The translations under genes and the position numbers were made by a program. This document shows positions 1 through 12,668 of a stretch of 64,000 nucleotides of DNA, piece after piece (the stretch's first letter is position 1; each line of letters begins with the position of its first letter). The notes beneath the pieces are model-generated. The model was not told where the DNA came from and searched no databases. It saw only the letters and a list, made by a program, of their open reading frames with translations. The DNA comes from Amphiduros pacificus. Its lineage: Eukaryota > Annelida > Polychaeta > Phyllodocida > Hesionidae. The stretch spans positions 5,070,185 to 5,134,184 of the forward strand of contig OX439004.1 in assembly GCA_949316495.1 (NCBI GenBank), given 5' to 3'.

Positions 1-238
1 TTCTTCACAGTTAGCACCTCTGGAGTGGAGATGTTTGTGGTTTCTTCATTTCTGAGGAGAAACCCCAGTTTGTCTTATGTGTGTGTGTCTCAATCACGGT
101 GTAACTTGTACTACATACTTAGTTTATGTATTCATAGCACGTTTTGGAAAGTTTTCCGTTTTGATTGCTTGATTTGTTATTTTTAGATTTAGGTTTTGTT
201 TATTTTGCGCTTTGGACTGCCCCGGCGCAGGGTGGTAA

Positions 239-395
239 TGTCCAGGTTTTAAACAAATTTATTGATCTTGTTTCTTTCTTTTGTGTGTAAAACAAGATTC
301 TTTTCAATAAACTTTTAGGATAAAATGCCTTCAAGTTCTCAACCGGATTTCTAGTCATTTCTTCTGGGCGATTGTATTCCATTTTACGATTTACA
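239..395 (+). mobile_element. Possible LTR (solo or 3' end), Ty3/gypsy-like
   Basis: A purine-rich stretch (about 226-238) is followed by TGT, a 157-bp segment with AATAAA at 306-311, and ACA at 393-395. This is the layout of a short LTR preceded by a polypurine tract. Positions 1-238 would then be the 3' internal end of the element. No partner LTR or target duplication can be seen because the window starts here. Treated as a fossil; age not estimable. Confidence 0.3.
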
Positions 396-1011
396 ACCTG
401 ATTTCAAACTCGAACAAGAATCTATTTTTTGAAAATTATTTTTCTTTTTCTTTATATATTGTTCTTGCTCTGTTTTGTTGGTATGTGCATATTTTGTTAT
501 ATAGTAAGATATGTGTTTATGTATTGTTATGGATCGATTAATCCACCGGAATCTCGTGAAGATTTTCAAGGATTTCCTTCTTAAAACGTTTCATTTTAGA
601 AAGTCGTATTTAAAAAAATCAAAATTGAGAACTTTAAAAATATTTTTCAACATAAATAATTTTTTAAGATAAATAATTTTATAAATATAAAAAGAGATAA
701 TTTAGGTGTGTTCAGTAAGTCAATTGTTTATCAAATGTTTGTGTATTTTGTTAGCAAATTTCCAATATACTAATGTAAATCTCTTTGAAACATTTATTGA
801 TATTCTATTGCACTCAAATAAAAGGCACAGCATATCACTGCTTTGATATTACATTTAAACTATATGACACTTGAGTGAAGTGGTGTTATCCCACATCAGT
901 AGCAGCCACATCAGATGGCACGGAATATGCCAGGGGCTCCAGCCCACATGTAGGGAAAAAGTCAACCTGTGGCCACAGCTCAGGGCCCACGTACCAGATG
1001 CTGGCCTCAGC
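396..1011. other. AT-rich intergenic DNA
   Basis: No coding sequence, RNA gene or repeat structure is recognisable. Short A/T runs dominate. Confidence 0.5.
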
Positions 1012-1888
1012 GCCATAATACTGCATGCCGGGCCTCGGTGCCATAATACTGCATGCCGGGCCTCGGTGCCCTTATATTGGATGCTGGCCTCAGTGCCATA
1101 ATACTGCATGCCAGGCCTCGGTGCCCTTTTACCGGATGCTGGCCTCAGTGCCATAATACTGCATGCCGGGCCTCGGTGCCCTTATACCGGATGCTGGCCT
1201 CAGTGCCATAATACTGCATGCCAGGCCTCGGTGCCCTTTTAACGGATGCTGGCCTCAGTGCCATAATACTGCATGCCGGGCCTCGGTGCCCTTAAACAGA
1301 TGCTGGCCTCGGTGCCATAATACTGCATGCCAGGCCTCAGTGCCCTTATACCGGATGCTGGCCTCAGTGCCATAATACTGCATGCCGGGCCTTGGTGCCC
1401 TTAAACAGATGCTGGCCTCGGTGCCATAATACTGCATGCCAGGCCTCGGTGCCCTTTTAACGGATGCTGGCCTCAGTGCCATAATACTGCATGCCGGGCC
1501 TCGGTGCCCTTAAACAGATGCTGGCCTCGGTGCCATAATACTGCATGCCAGGCCTCGGTGCCCTTTTAACGGATGCTGGCCTCAGTGCCATAATACTGCA
1601 TGCCGGGCCTCGGTGCCCTTAAACAGATGCTGGCCTCCGTGCCATAATACTGCATGCCAGGCCTCAGTGCCCTTATACCGGATGCTGGCCTCAGTGCCAT
1701 AATACTGCATGCCAGGCCTCGGTGCCCTTATACCGGATGCTGGCCTCAGTGCCATAATACTGCATGCCAGGCCTCAGTGCCCTTATACCGGATGCTGGCC
1801 TCAGTGCCATAATACTGCATGCCGGGCCTCGGTGCCCTTATACCGGATGCTGGCCTCAGTGCCATAATACTGCATGCCAGGCCTTGGT
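1012..1888. repeat. 55-bp dimeric minisatellite, about 15 copies
   Basis: Each 55-bp unit consists of two related half-units of about 29 and 26 bp that share an ATAC..G.ATGC core and a GGCCTC.GTGCC end. The second half exists as three subtypes (CTTATACCGG, CTTTTAACGG, CTTAAACAG); the last two alternate at 1230-1640, while the first dominates at 1670-1880. Open frames across it are repeat-generated. Confidence 0.92.
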
Positions 1889-2215
1889 ACCCTCAGACTG
1901 GATTCTAACTGTGGTGCCCTTATACCACATTTCGGACCCCAGTGCACTTATATCAGGTGCCCGCCTCGGTACTCTCATATTAGATGCCCGCCTTGGTGCC
2001 CTCATACCAGATTCCCACCTCAGTACCCTCATACCAGATGCCCACCTCAGTACCCTCATATCAGATGCCCGCCTTGGTTTCCTCGTACCAGTTGCTACCC
2101 TAGGTGCTCTGACACCAGATTCCCGCTTCAGTACACTCATACCAGATGCCCGCCTTGGTACCCTCATACCAGATGCCCACCTTGGTACCCTCATACCAGA
2201 TGCTCGTCTCGATAA
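1889..2215. repeat. Diverged 27-bp monomer tail of the 55-bp array
   Basis: About 12 degenerate copies of a 27-bp unit with core CATACCAGATGCCCGCCTTG. It is clearly related to each half of the adjacent 55-bp unit, so this is the likely ancestral monomer zone. The 27-bp period keeps several frames open without implying a protein. Confidence 0.85.
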
Positions 2216-3054
2216 CCATTCATCACAGAATTTCACTTGTCAAACCAAATATGTGATACACAATAATATTCCTCAAAAAATTAATATCATATTTTACCAA
2301 TATTATTGTTTAATTATCATTCGTTATCATTGTTAAGTACCAATTGGATTATTTTCCCTATCTGAAGGTCTTAAAAGAGACCATTATCTTAAATTAACTC
2401 TGTAACAATACTTTCACAAGTTGTAATTAATATAACTTATTCTCAAAAGTGACATTCATTCCAGACAATATATGATTAAGGTAGGAGCAAGAATAACACT
2501 CATATCAGATACAATAGGACGGAATGAATGAAAGGTAAAATCTTACCAGAGACAAGTGCCTAATATACCTCAAACCACAAATATAGTCACATGGCATTTT
2601 GCGTTTTATTACGGGAATTGAGGTGTAGCGATTGATTTACAATTATATCATTTAAGGAATAAAGTTTTCACAAAATAGTGCTCAGCATTTTATTAGAGTA
2701 TCCCAATGTAAATCCCTCATTCTTATGATGAGATCGATTCAGATCAAAACCGTTGTTTGTACTGGCTTGGGACTGTGATCATCGTCCAGACATCCTTGTC
2801 TCTATCACTAATCCCAGTGTAAATAACTTGTATTTACCACATACACATTTCTACAAAGGTGTTTTGTGAAATCTATGAATACTCAAAATGAATTTCATAA
2901 AGTAAAAGTTAATTATAATTAGACTGAATCCTCAACAATCTCTTTCATCTAATTGTTCATCCATGATCACTTTTGATGTATTAAATGTTTTAACATGGAA
3001 ATCAAACAGGTTTATATTCTAACTCAAATTGCCGAATAAATGCCTAACACTGAA
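2216..3054. other. Unassigned AT-rich intergenic DNA
   Basis: No gene, RNA or repeat recognised. Confidence 0.5.
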
Positions 3055-3300
3055 CTGATCTTTTTCAATATTGACGAGCTCAATACTAAAATGCTCAATA
3101 GGAAATTCTGAATACCTCGATACTAAACTGCTCAATGTAGGTTATCCAATGATACACTGCTCAACTACTCAGTACTTAAAAGTTCAATAATTAACTGACC
3201 AATAAAGAACTGCTTAATAACGAACTGCTCAATGAAGATCTGTTAGATGCTCAAAGCTGATAAATCATTTACCTATAGATCAACTGCTCAATATTATATG
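3055..3300. repeat. Decayed short tandem array (about 15-20 bp)
   Basis: About ten imperfect copies of a motif close to AACTGCTCAATAA spaced 15-25 bp apart. Copies differ in sequence and length, as expected for an old array. It is followed at 3310-3410 by an irregular GATAGATTATTTGATT repeat. Confidence 0.55.
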
Positions 3301-3410
3301 TGGTTATCTGACAGATTAATAGATTATTTGATTATTTGATAGATTATTTGATTATTTGATAGATTTGATAGATTTGATTAATATGATAGATAGATTATTT
3401 GATAGATTAA

Positions 3411-5529
3411 GGTGACAACTATGAGCTGAGCTGTCTTCTCTTTGTTTCAGACGTGTTCACAATATGTCATAACTGTATTTCGATGTTTGCTGAACCGATG
3501 GGATTATATAGAAATCTAATATCATAATGGAAACTGCATTCATTCTTACAACCTACACTGAAATGGGAACCGGTCTTGTGTATTTGTATCTTACTTTTGG
3601 AAACTTGTTGCCATGGTTTAATATACTGAAAATCTCCAGTTCATCAGTTGGACATCATGAAACAGAGAATGAAATTCTATATTTAGATCAACTCCCAAGA
3701 GCCCCCCAAACATGAAGTGAAAGTCATTATTAAATATCCCTCCGCATTTGCACACAGATTTGATGGGACCATGAGAGGTTGTCAAATCCATAGGAATCCT
3801 GGGAAACAAGTCACCTCAGCTGAGTAGTGAATAACACTAAGCAATTGCCAACGCAAATCGCTGGATAAATCTACACTGACTCACCAATAGGAACATAAAC
3901 AGAAACACGCTGCATTCTTTTATTTGATGAATTCGAATGAACGGGAAATTGTTTTTATAGACCCCATTATGCAAAGACATTGCGTATTTCTATAGACTCT
4001 AAAATATTAAAACTTGACATTTTTTTTAGTTTGATAACTTAACTAGCGACTATCAATGAAAAGTGTCAAATAGCATATTATAATAGAGACAGCAAGCTGA
4101 CATAAGCCATCTCGTAATTTACTAGTTACAGTTTCAAGATTGATTATATCTTGACCTGAAATATGAATTTGAATTGGTCCTTTGACCATCTGTATATTCT
4201 AGCTTCAATAAACTTTTACATTTTGACATAATCATATCTAGCATAAGATGAAAAAACATTCTTAGAATATATTTAATTGTGTTATTCAACATGATAATTA
4301 TGTTATGAAGTGAAAACACAAAGATATGTCTTTTGTAAGAATAAAGTTAATGTGGAATAAGTTTGTTTTGGTTTCCTGATGTTCATAATATCACAACTAG
4401 AGTCTATAAATATTGCAAGAATTGTAAAAAGGAATAAAAATGGTTTGTCCTGGAATCATGTCATTCACATAAATAATCTCAATATTATGATATCACTGCT
4501 TGAGTTTCAACATTTGTGGTCCACCAGGTGTCTCCAGTATCAGTCACAAGGCATGCTGGGATAGGTTCTGGACATGACAGATGATATGATGACTACCATT
4601 CTGTACACTGTATAGGGAATACACTAATATCTTAGAAACAAATTCACATACAGAAAAAAAACTTGTCAGTTTTGGAAACTTGATAAGAAAAAAAAGGCTA
4701 TTTTGGGTGAAATGAACTGATTATAATTAAAAGACATGTCAATTAACAATTTACGCAAATATATAATGCAAGTTTTTATTTCTATAAAGTTCAACCAAAC
4801 TTGACAGATTTCAACACACCAGGTGGCTGCAAGGCCCACTCAAGCCGTGAGAATTGTATTCTACTGAACACTGCCATTCTGATGCCCGTTGCTGGATTCT
4901 GACCGCCATTACAAAGTTGATGGAGAGACAAGTCTGCTAACCCGCAGGCTCCCAGCAACATGTCACCCTGGAATTAGCAACCCAAGACTCCTGTCACAAA
5001 ACAACAAAATGAATCTGACACTCAGCCTGTCATCGCTATTTTCACTAATCATGCCGACATAACCAGTTTTGCGCTTTTGGCAGATTCAGAGTAACGCCAC
5101 CATTGACGCACTTTCGCTGCGCCCTAACCTACTGCTATCAACGCCACGTTATGCCAGCCTCGCAAATCCCACCAAAACTATTCAAACCAACTTCGCTCTT
5201 AAAAAAAGTTAAGTACTAGATTGAGCTGTTTGGATGTGATTTTTGTTAAAAGTTGCCAACTAACTATCTTCCAGTCGTTATAGTCTAACGTAGGATCATT
5301 ATCACCAAACACATATTATATGTGATGCATGGGAGCTTTTAATTGGTGTTTTAACAAGACCCGTGTATTGTTGCTAGAGGGAAGTCGTCACTTTCTTGCA
5401 TTCAGTATGTGTTTGGCACCTCTGCGCCATGAATCATTAAGTGTAAGTGTGATGTATCAGAGACTGTTGAAATGTCCTTCACATCCATCTCCTGCCACAG
5501 TCCAATACTCACTGCTTCCAAAGGAAACA
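3411..5529. other. Intergenic DNA with a GC-richer block at 4800-5200
   Basis: No gene recognised. The segment at about 4810-5190 is less AT-rich than its surroundings and begins with CACCAGGTGGC (4816-4826), a CTCF-like core. It may be regulatory; small open frames in this stretch look random. Confidence 0.35.
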
Positions 5530-6985
5530 TTGAGCTGCGCTACACTGAGTCATATTACATTGCGTCATGCCACATTGAGCCAAACCGCACTGAGCCACAA
5601 TATATTTAGACAAACTAAATTGAGTCATGTCACATTGAGCCACACCACAAAGAGTCATACTATATTGAGCCATGCTTCATTGACTCATACTACATTGAGT
5701 CATACTACATTGAGTCATACTACATTGAGTCAAACTACATTGAGCCATGTCATATTAAGCCATAATGAAAAGAACCATACTACCTATACCAACACTGCAT
5801 TGAATCTGCAAGCATAAAATAGTATTACATTCGATTCGATCACACCACATTGACTCACACTACATAAAATCACACTACATAGAATCACACTACATTGACT
5901 CACACTACATAGAATCTAACCACATTGACTGACACTACATACAATCACACTACATAGAATCACACTACATAGAATCACACTACATTGACTCACACTACAT
6001 AGAATCACACTACATTGACTCACACTACATAGAATCACACTACATTGACTCACACTACATAGAATCACACTATATTGAATCACACTACATATAATCACAC
6101 TACATTGACCCACACTACATATAATCACACTACATTGACTCACACTATATAGAATCACACTACATTGACTCACACTACATAGAATCACACTACATTGACT
6201 CACACTACATAGAATCACACTATATTGACTCACACTACATATAATCACACTACATTGACCCACACTACATATAATCACACTACATTGACTCACACTACAT
6301 AGAATCACACTACATTGACTCACACTACATATAATCACACTACATTGACTCACACTACATAGAATCACACTACATTGACTCACACTACATAGAATTACAC
6401 TACATAGAATCACACCACATTGACTCACACTACATAAAATCACACTACATTGACTCACACTACATAAAATCTCACCACATTGACTCACACTGCATAGAAT
6501 CACACCACATTGACTCACACTACATTGACTCACACCACATTGACTCACACTTCATTGACTCACACCACATTGACTCACACTACATTGACTCACACTACAT
6601 TGACTCACACTACATTGACTCACACTACATTGACTCACACTACATAGAATCACACCACATTGACCCACACTGCATAAAATCACACTACATTGACTCACAC
6701 TACATTGATTCACACTGCATAGATTACACTACATTGACTCACACTACATAGAATCTCACTACATTGATTCACACTACATTGACTCACACTACATTGACTC
6801 ACACTACATTGACTCACACTACATAGAATCACACCACATTGACTCACACTACATTGACTCACACTACATTGACTCACACTACATTGACTCACACTGTATA
6901 GAATCACACTACATTGACTCACACCACATTGAATCTCACAACATAGAATCTCACAACATTGAATCTCAGAACATAGAGATACATA
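5530..6985. repeat. 15-bp minisatellite, nearly 100 copies
   Basis: The unit is close to CACACTACATTGACT. Much of the array is a 30-bp dimer in which TTGACT and TAGAAT ends alternate (5820-6420). The left edge (5530-5800) is diverged (ACATTGAGTCATACT type). The 15-bp period leaves a frame open on the minus strand (5916-6548) and part of one on the plus strand, with low-complexity products, so these are not taken as genes. Confidence 0.93.
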
Positions 6986-7174
6986 TCTGGCAATATGAAT
7001 CATATTGCAGTGAATGGAGATAAAACAATAATGTGTGTATACAAAGGCAGCGTCCCAGTTTTGCTGTCACATGATATGATACTCTGTCTAAGGGTAGGAA
7101 GAGTTGTGTCATCAATGATGCTTCATATTGCTGACAGAATGCCAGATAATTAGGAACTGTGTCACATAGAAAGA

Positions 7175-7915
7175 CCCTTTCTTCCTATCCCAAAGATATC
7201 ATACCTGTCATAGCAACCATGGTATTTTTCACCGGAAGTAATACCTGTCATTGCTCGATCCTATTTGTTTGATTATTTGTTTGTTTTACGTCATTTCAGC
7301 ATTATTTCAGTAAAATTCATGATGCCTACCCCTTGAAGAAAAAGGCGGTTATGGTTTATCCCAAGAATGAAAAATTTGTTATATGCTAACCCCAGAAAGT
7401 AATATCTATGAATGTTCCGCCATAGAAAATAATGCCTGTGATTCTTATGAAGAAAAACTTGCTAATTTTCCGTCATAGGAAGTAATATGTGTCCATGAAG
7501 TGTTATTTCCTCAAGAGAAAACTTTGGAGGAAAGTCTTTGTTATGGAACCGGCGTGGGGGAAGATTATAAATGTTGAAAAGGGTAGAGTTGCAAATGCAT
7601 TCCCTGGTACGCAAATGTATTGTGTTGGCAGTAAAATCATTTATGAGAGCAGTAGCCAAGAAACACAAAGAAACATGGTGAATGTTAGTTGTTGAAATAT
7701 GCCTCAAAATATCCAGCCAATCTATTATACTCCTATGAAGAAATGTTTTTTTTGTTCTAGACCCATAAAGTAACCCATGTAATATTTCAATCCCAGTTAG
7801 CAATACCCGTTAATATCCCACTGTAGGGAATTAATACTTAAAGTTTCCATCATGTGAGATTTACACCTGTTTTGGCATCACAGGAACATCATACCTGTTA
7901 TATTTCAGCACTCAT
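7175..7915. repeat. Strongly decayed tandem array, about 30-bp unit
   Basis: Repeated variants of GGAAGTAATACCTGTTAT followed by a T-rich CC.TCATA end recur about every 27-40 bp (for example 7195, 7235, 7398, 7427, 7478, 7826, 7883). The middle (7500-7750) is hardly recognisable. It looks like an old minisatellite worn down by mutation. Confidence 0.55.
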
Positions 7916-9691
7916 CATGGATGCCAGGTTGACATTGACCCATCAAAAGACATATTGACACCTCCTGCCGTCTGTGGAAAGTGGAGGGAGAAAGTGGTCA
8001 AATTAAAGATATATAACATATTTAGCAGCTCTGATTAAAGACGTAACCACGGTGCTAGCATTAGGAAACAATATCTAATAGTCATCCAGGAGAAAGCTGT
8101 AGTACCTCCTCTAATTCATAATACAAATTAATGGCAGCCAAGGACGTATAACAATATATTCTGATAAACTTTTTGCTCCTATCTGATAATGCCATATACT
8201 TTAGACATTCAGCAGCAGAATAATTACCAATGATATATTAGTAAATTTCGGAGAGCGGTTGGCCCCTAATTGCTTCATGCTCTTGTCTCTTTTTACAACT
8301 TGATACCGTAGCGTGCATAGGGACCACCACAATTGGCACCATTCTGCTCCTAGGGGGCGCCAAGCATTATCCTGTCATCTATCATTAGTGCATGAAAATC
8401 ATAGAAAAATGCGCACATAACATCTGAAAGTCACGGGCCTCGTTTTCATCCATATGAGACATCTATAAACGTATAGGTAGGAAACCACATGAATAATATG
8501 ACACTTCAATCAGTGTAAGAAAAGTCACAGAGGAGAATATGAGAAATACTACATCCTAGATGAGTATTTAGGTTTCTGAAGACAAAGGTCAAAGTAGAAC
8601 GGGATACACGCTCTGTACTATTCTCATGTAAGATACAAATGATTCATTTCTAAGCACAGTAGAGATGATCACTGCTAGTTTTGTCTCTATACTGTTGTCA
8701 GAAATCCATTTATTTTTCAAGCATATCATTTGTATTGGAAACATTTTGCTATGCATTGTGTATCTGTGTCACTTCACAATTTTCCTGATTTAAAAAGCCT
8801 CTTGGAAGAGTTTCTAGCTTCATTGTTTAATGGCATAACTTGTGTTTTTTCCAATGAGATGGAAATATTCAAACGAATGCAATCAATATTGTGTAACCGA
8901 AATCCAGTTTATCTGAGAGGATTCTTTGGGAAACGTGTTTCCATGGCAGATTTTATACTTGAAATAACTTTTAAAGGCAATTTGCCGTGGGTTTAAAGCG
9001 TCAAAGTGAAAATCACACAGAACTCAATTAAGATGCTGAGGATATTGACAGAATGAAGTATGACTAATAGATATCTAAAGACATGAAACAGACAGTTTAT
9101 GATTGAGTATAAAACCAAGAAATTTTAATTCAAAAGAAGCTGTTTCTTTTCACAAGAGATCTTTTTTATGTCAAAAAGACGCATTGTTTTTTTCTCATTG
9201 TGGTTTTAAAACATGTAAGCTTCGCTATCCACTCAGCCCCAGAATAAAAGAGCTGGCATCCATCTCAGAGATTTATGTTGAAATGAAACAATGGTTAAGA
9301 GATAGTAATTGCTATGAGGCTGTTGCATTGTTGTCTACTGTGTAGGCCATACAACTATATAAAGGCTAGGATTATGTAGGGATAGGCATCAAATGTACAG
9401 AATAAACTAACATAAATGCCAGCCATTTCCTCTCAATATGGAAAGAGGCACCTGTTTTAAATCTATGTAAAGCAAAATGTCTTGCTTGAGACCAGAATGC
9501 CAATAAACTAAAACCATTTAGGACAAAATAGCTTTCTCAAACTAATAATAGTATGTTTATTTGCTATTCGATTGAGTTTGTAATATTGAACGTTTTATAC
9601 TTATTTAAAATTGTCAAAAAATGAGTATGGTAATTATGGCCTTTGTTAGATAATGTTAATGTTTTGTTAGAGGAAAAAGACCAGGACAGAC

Positions 9692-9692
<1 letters not shown>
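7916..9692. other. Unassigned intergenic DNA
   Basis: No gene recognised; open frames at 8730-8996 and 9103-9345 have no familiar motif. A CTCF-like core (CTCCTAGGGGGCGC) lies at 8347-8360. Confidence 0.4.

Positions 9693-9736
<44 letters not shown>
9693..9736. repeat. (AT)n microsatellite, about 22 units
   Basis: Uninterrupted alternating A/T. Confidence 0.95.
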
Positions 9737-9737
<1 letters not shown>

Positions 9738-11270
9738 TACAGTATGATGCAATTTTCTCTGCGACTATAACTTTCAAAAAATGAACCACAAAAGCCAGAT
9801 ATGATTAAATTTAATGAAATATTAGATATGCATACCACAGCTAATATGATTAAAGAACCAGTGCTTATTGTGAATGATGGTTTGCTTTGGATGTATTAAT
9901 CCCAAATATTAATATGCATTCAAATGTTGTAAACAATTACTGGACCGATGAAAAAATCAGATCATAATATCATAAGATCCAATTTCATGCTGAATCATGG
10001 TTATTGTGTGTTTTAAGTGTCAAGTACTGGCTGGCCCTTTTGTGACCACCAGGTGGCCACATGTATACAAGCCTGTACCAATGGACAACCGTTAACAGAC
10101 AAACAGGCCTGTGTAAGCCAAATCACTCCATTGTTCCAATCTGAAGATGCCGCATAGTTAGCAAAACTTTATTTAGCAGGTGTCTGCAATAGGTCACTGG
10201 TCAGCTAAACAAAGGTTGTTGACAAGGTGTTCAATGGATGATTTGGATTTCAGCAAAGGTCTCAAATGGCACAGAAATTTATGTAGGGGAAATATGATGG
10301 TTAATAACATATGATCGCAAAGTTTGGAGCATGAATATTTATATTATACAAAGAAAAAGCGTTTGAAAACTTAATTTCATGTAAGTACTTTTAAAGCCGA
10401 CCATTTAGTTGTGCCTGACCAAAAAATGGCGAATAACTTCCGGTAACGTGATTTTAGCGCAAGACCAGGAATCGACATTCCATATTAATCTCAAACAAAG
10501 AAAAATAGGTAAATTAATGAAAAAATAGAACAAATTACAGTGTCCTGCTCCATTCAGTAAAATATTATGGCCTAGCGCTTTTCTAGTGAAACCTTTCATT
10601 ATTCTTTGTTTGAACACTTACAGTGTTCAGTGTTATTGCGGCATTTCTAATGCACTTTGTGTTTGTCTAATATAAGTGGGAACAACATGAAACATCACCG
10701 CCATACTGCTCTAATATTCGTCTCCAGTGAATGAAAGTTCATCTTAGTGATAACCTTGGATATTGAATCAGAGTTAGATGCATGACAATCTCCTTTTCCA
10801 CCCAAGAGCATTACAGCGCAGTACTGGAAATAACGCATTGATAAATTTCTAGTAACCATGATTTGCCCAAGACATTATGTGCTATGCATAACTATAAAAC
10901 AGAGCAAATATATTTGCAAATTATTAAAGTTCTCAGACAGACATGTAAAGTGCATCGCCATTTTTTGTTCACGTCTAGGGCCCGGATGTGAGTAGAGAAC
11001 CGGAAGTTGAGATCGCAGTTATCATTGTAGTCTGCCAGGCAAGTTTGGGACCGGTCAATATATCGCTGACAATGAATATGGATCATTGTTATAATAAACA
11101 CATTGGCACTTCAAAGTTAGCGTTTTGGCACGCGGATGCTACGCTGATCAATGTGCTCAATGCAGCTGTAAAAACTTGTACAGAATATCCTCTTCAACTG
11201 TCCCTCGCTCACACTACAGTACACGATTAGTTTACATTATACGATGCCTTAATTGCTCCACACCTATGAG
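9737..11270. other. Unassigned upstream DNA
   Basis: No gene or repeat recognised. CCACCAGGTGGC at 10046-10057 matches the CTCF core consensus. Confidence 0.4.
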
Positions 11271-11301
11271 AAAATAACGTTTTATTAGAACACATATTGG
11301 T

Positions 11302-11397
<96 letters not shown>

Positions 11398-11461
11398 TAT
11401 ATATGGGAAAGGATATATATGTGGTGCTTAACCAATATGTTTTCTAATAAAACGTTATTTT
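11271..11461. repeat. 31-bp inverted repeat enclosing an (AT)n run
   Basis: The arms 11271-11301 and 11431-11461 are reverse complements with one mismatch in 31 bp. The 129-bp loop is mostly (AT)n (11303-11400) plus a short unique piece. Single-stranded, it would form a large hairpin. It may be a small non-autonomous element with an expanded AT core, but I see no target-site duplication. Confidence 0.85.
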
Positions 11462-11465
11462 ATAT

Positions 11466-11552
11466 ATTGGAAATATTTTATTTACTTATATTCTATGAAA
11501 GATTTTATTTTACTTATATTCTATGAAAGATTTTATTTACTTATATTCTATG
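11466..11552. repeat. 27-bp direct repeat, three copies
   Basis: Three near-identical copies ending ATTTACTTATATTCTAT, abutting the right arm of the inverted repeat. Confidence 0.85.
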
Positions 11553-11559
11553 ATTTAGG

Positions 11560-12469
11560 ATTTGGAGCGGTTCAAGGCAAGTGATACGTGGGCAGCGCTT
11601 GGCACTGAGAGCTCACTATTAGACTAGTTAATAGAGGCATGACTGACTGATGGAGGGATGGCCGAGGTGGGGAGTCAGACAGAGCTAGGGTCGGTACCAC
11701 CAGCAGCAGTAGCATCCAGCCGGCATCTCCCCACCACTGTTAGCACGCGCGGTCCTTATTGGTGCGGTGGATAGAGAGAGGCGGGCAGATTCGGCCTGAT
11801 GACAAGCCAAGAGGGCGCTCATTCACAGACAAGCCGTGTAGAGGAGATACTCCATACCACACAAGTGTCTGCAGTAGGATACCGACTACCACAGCAGAAC
11901 ACGCAGATTAACTCTTCTCCAAAACTAGACCAAACAGCACACTCATCAAGCACCATAGATGCCAGGAAATTTACAGACAGAACGACTTAACTCTGGAACT
12001 GCACAAACATACAGCGAGCAACTAGCGCCGTTTTTCTCATACAATCAAAACTTTTAGAGTGATCTTCAAATTGGAATCCAGTGTCGTTTTTGCTTCATTA
12101 CTTGTGTGTGTGATTTCACAGGCCATTGCGACAAAACACAGACTGGCCATTTGTGGCTCGCTTCATCTTCCAGAAAGGTTAACCAGCCTCGGCCGGATTA
12201 GCACTTGTCAATCATTCATTTTGATTTCATCCACAGAGTGGAAATAAACCAATTTAACATATGATCGATTGGATGTGTGTATTTGAATTGATGTGTCTAC
12301 TTTAGACAGGAGAAGTAGTTCCAGTCAGATTCAGATGTCATATTTAGTTGATGACAACTTCCTCTCTGTCTGTCTCATCTGATTCCACAACGAATCACTG
12401 GATACATATAATCATTTAATGGATTCTGTTTAGAAAGCGCCATTCCTAATATGGAATTCCATGCAGACA
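11560..12469 (+). promoter_or_regulatory. GC-richer block upstream of exon 1
   Basis: After the AT repeats, composition changes to GC-richer DNA with CpGs, for example around 11700-11830, and an inverted CCAAT (ATTGG, about 11758). It lies 0.1-1.0 kb before the ATG, where a promoter or 5' noncoding exon is expected. No coding potential was recognised. Confidence 0.3.
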
Positions 12470-12477
12470 TATATTAA
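12470..12477 (+). promoter_or_regulatory. Possible TATA element of the receptor gene
   Basis: TATATTAA lies 116 bp before the ATG and would place a start site near 12500, giving a leader of roughly 90 nt. A pyrimidine-rich AG at about 12545-12559 could instead be an acceptor for a noncoding first exon. Support is positional only. Confidence 0.3.
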
Positions 12478-12592
12478 TGAAAAGGCGCAGCGCAGAAATC
12501 AAAGTTTGTTTTCAGCCTGATAACTGTACCAGAGTACTCTTGACTTCCTCCGCATCTAGGCTTACGTTTGGTATACTGTGCTGGAGACAAGC

Positions 12593-12668
12593 ATGAGGGT
12601 AATACGAGGATCTGTGATACTTACCTTACTCACCTGCCTTCACCTGACCCTCCCCGCCAGCTCCATCG
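12593..12668 (+). CDS. Exon 1: signal peptide
   Basis: Encodes residues 1-25 and the first base of codon 26. A short basic start (MRVIRG) is followed by a hydrophobic core (SVILTLLTCLHLTLPA) and small residues, so cleavage near Ser23/Ser24 is likely. The ATG has A at -3, a favourable context. The exon ends at a consensus donor (GTAAGT at 12669). The phase-1 junction creates Glu26 with exon 2. The link to exon 2 across 22.8 kb rests on the matching phase, the missing signal peptide of exon 2 and the strong donor; no other candidate first exon was seen. Confidence 0.75.

Noticed and set aside
11571-11581. B-box-like GGTTCAAGGCA as part of a tRNA gene
   Set aside because: No A box upstream and no cloverleaf can be drawn around it.
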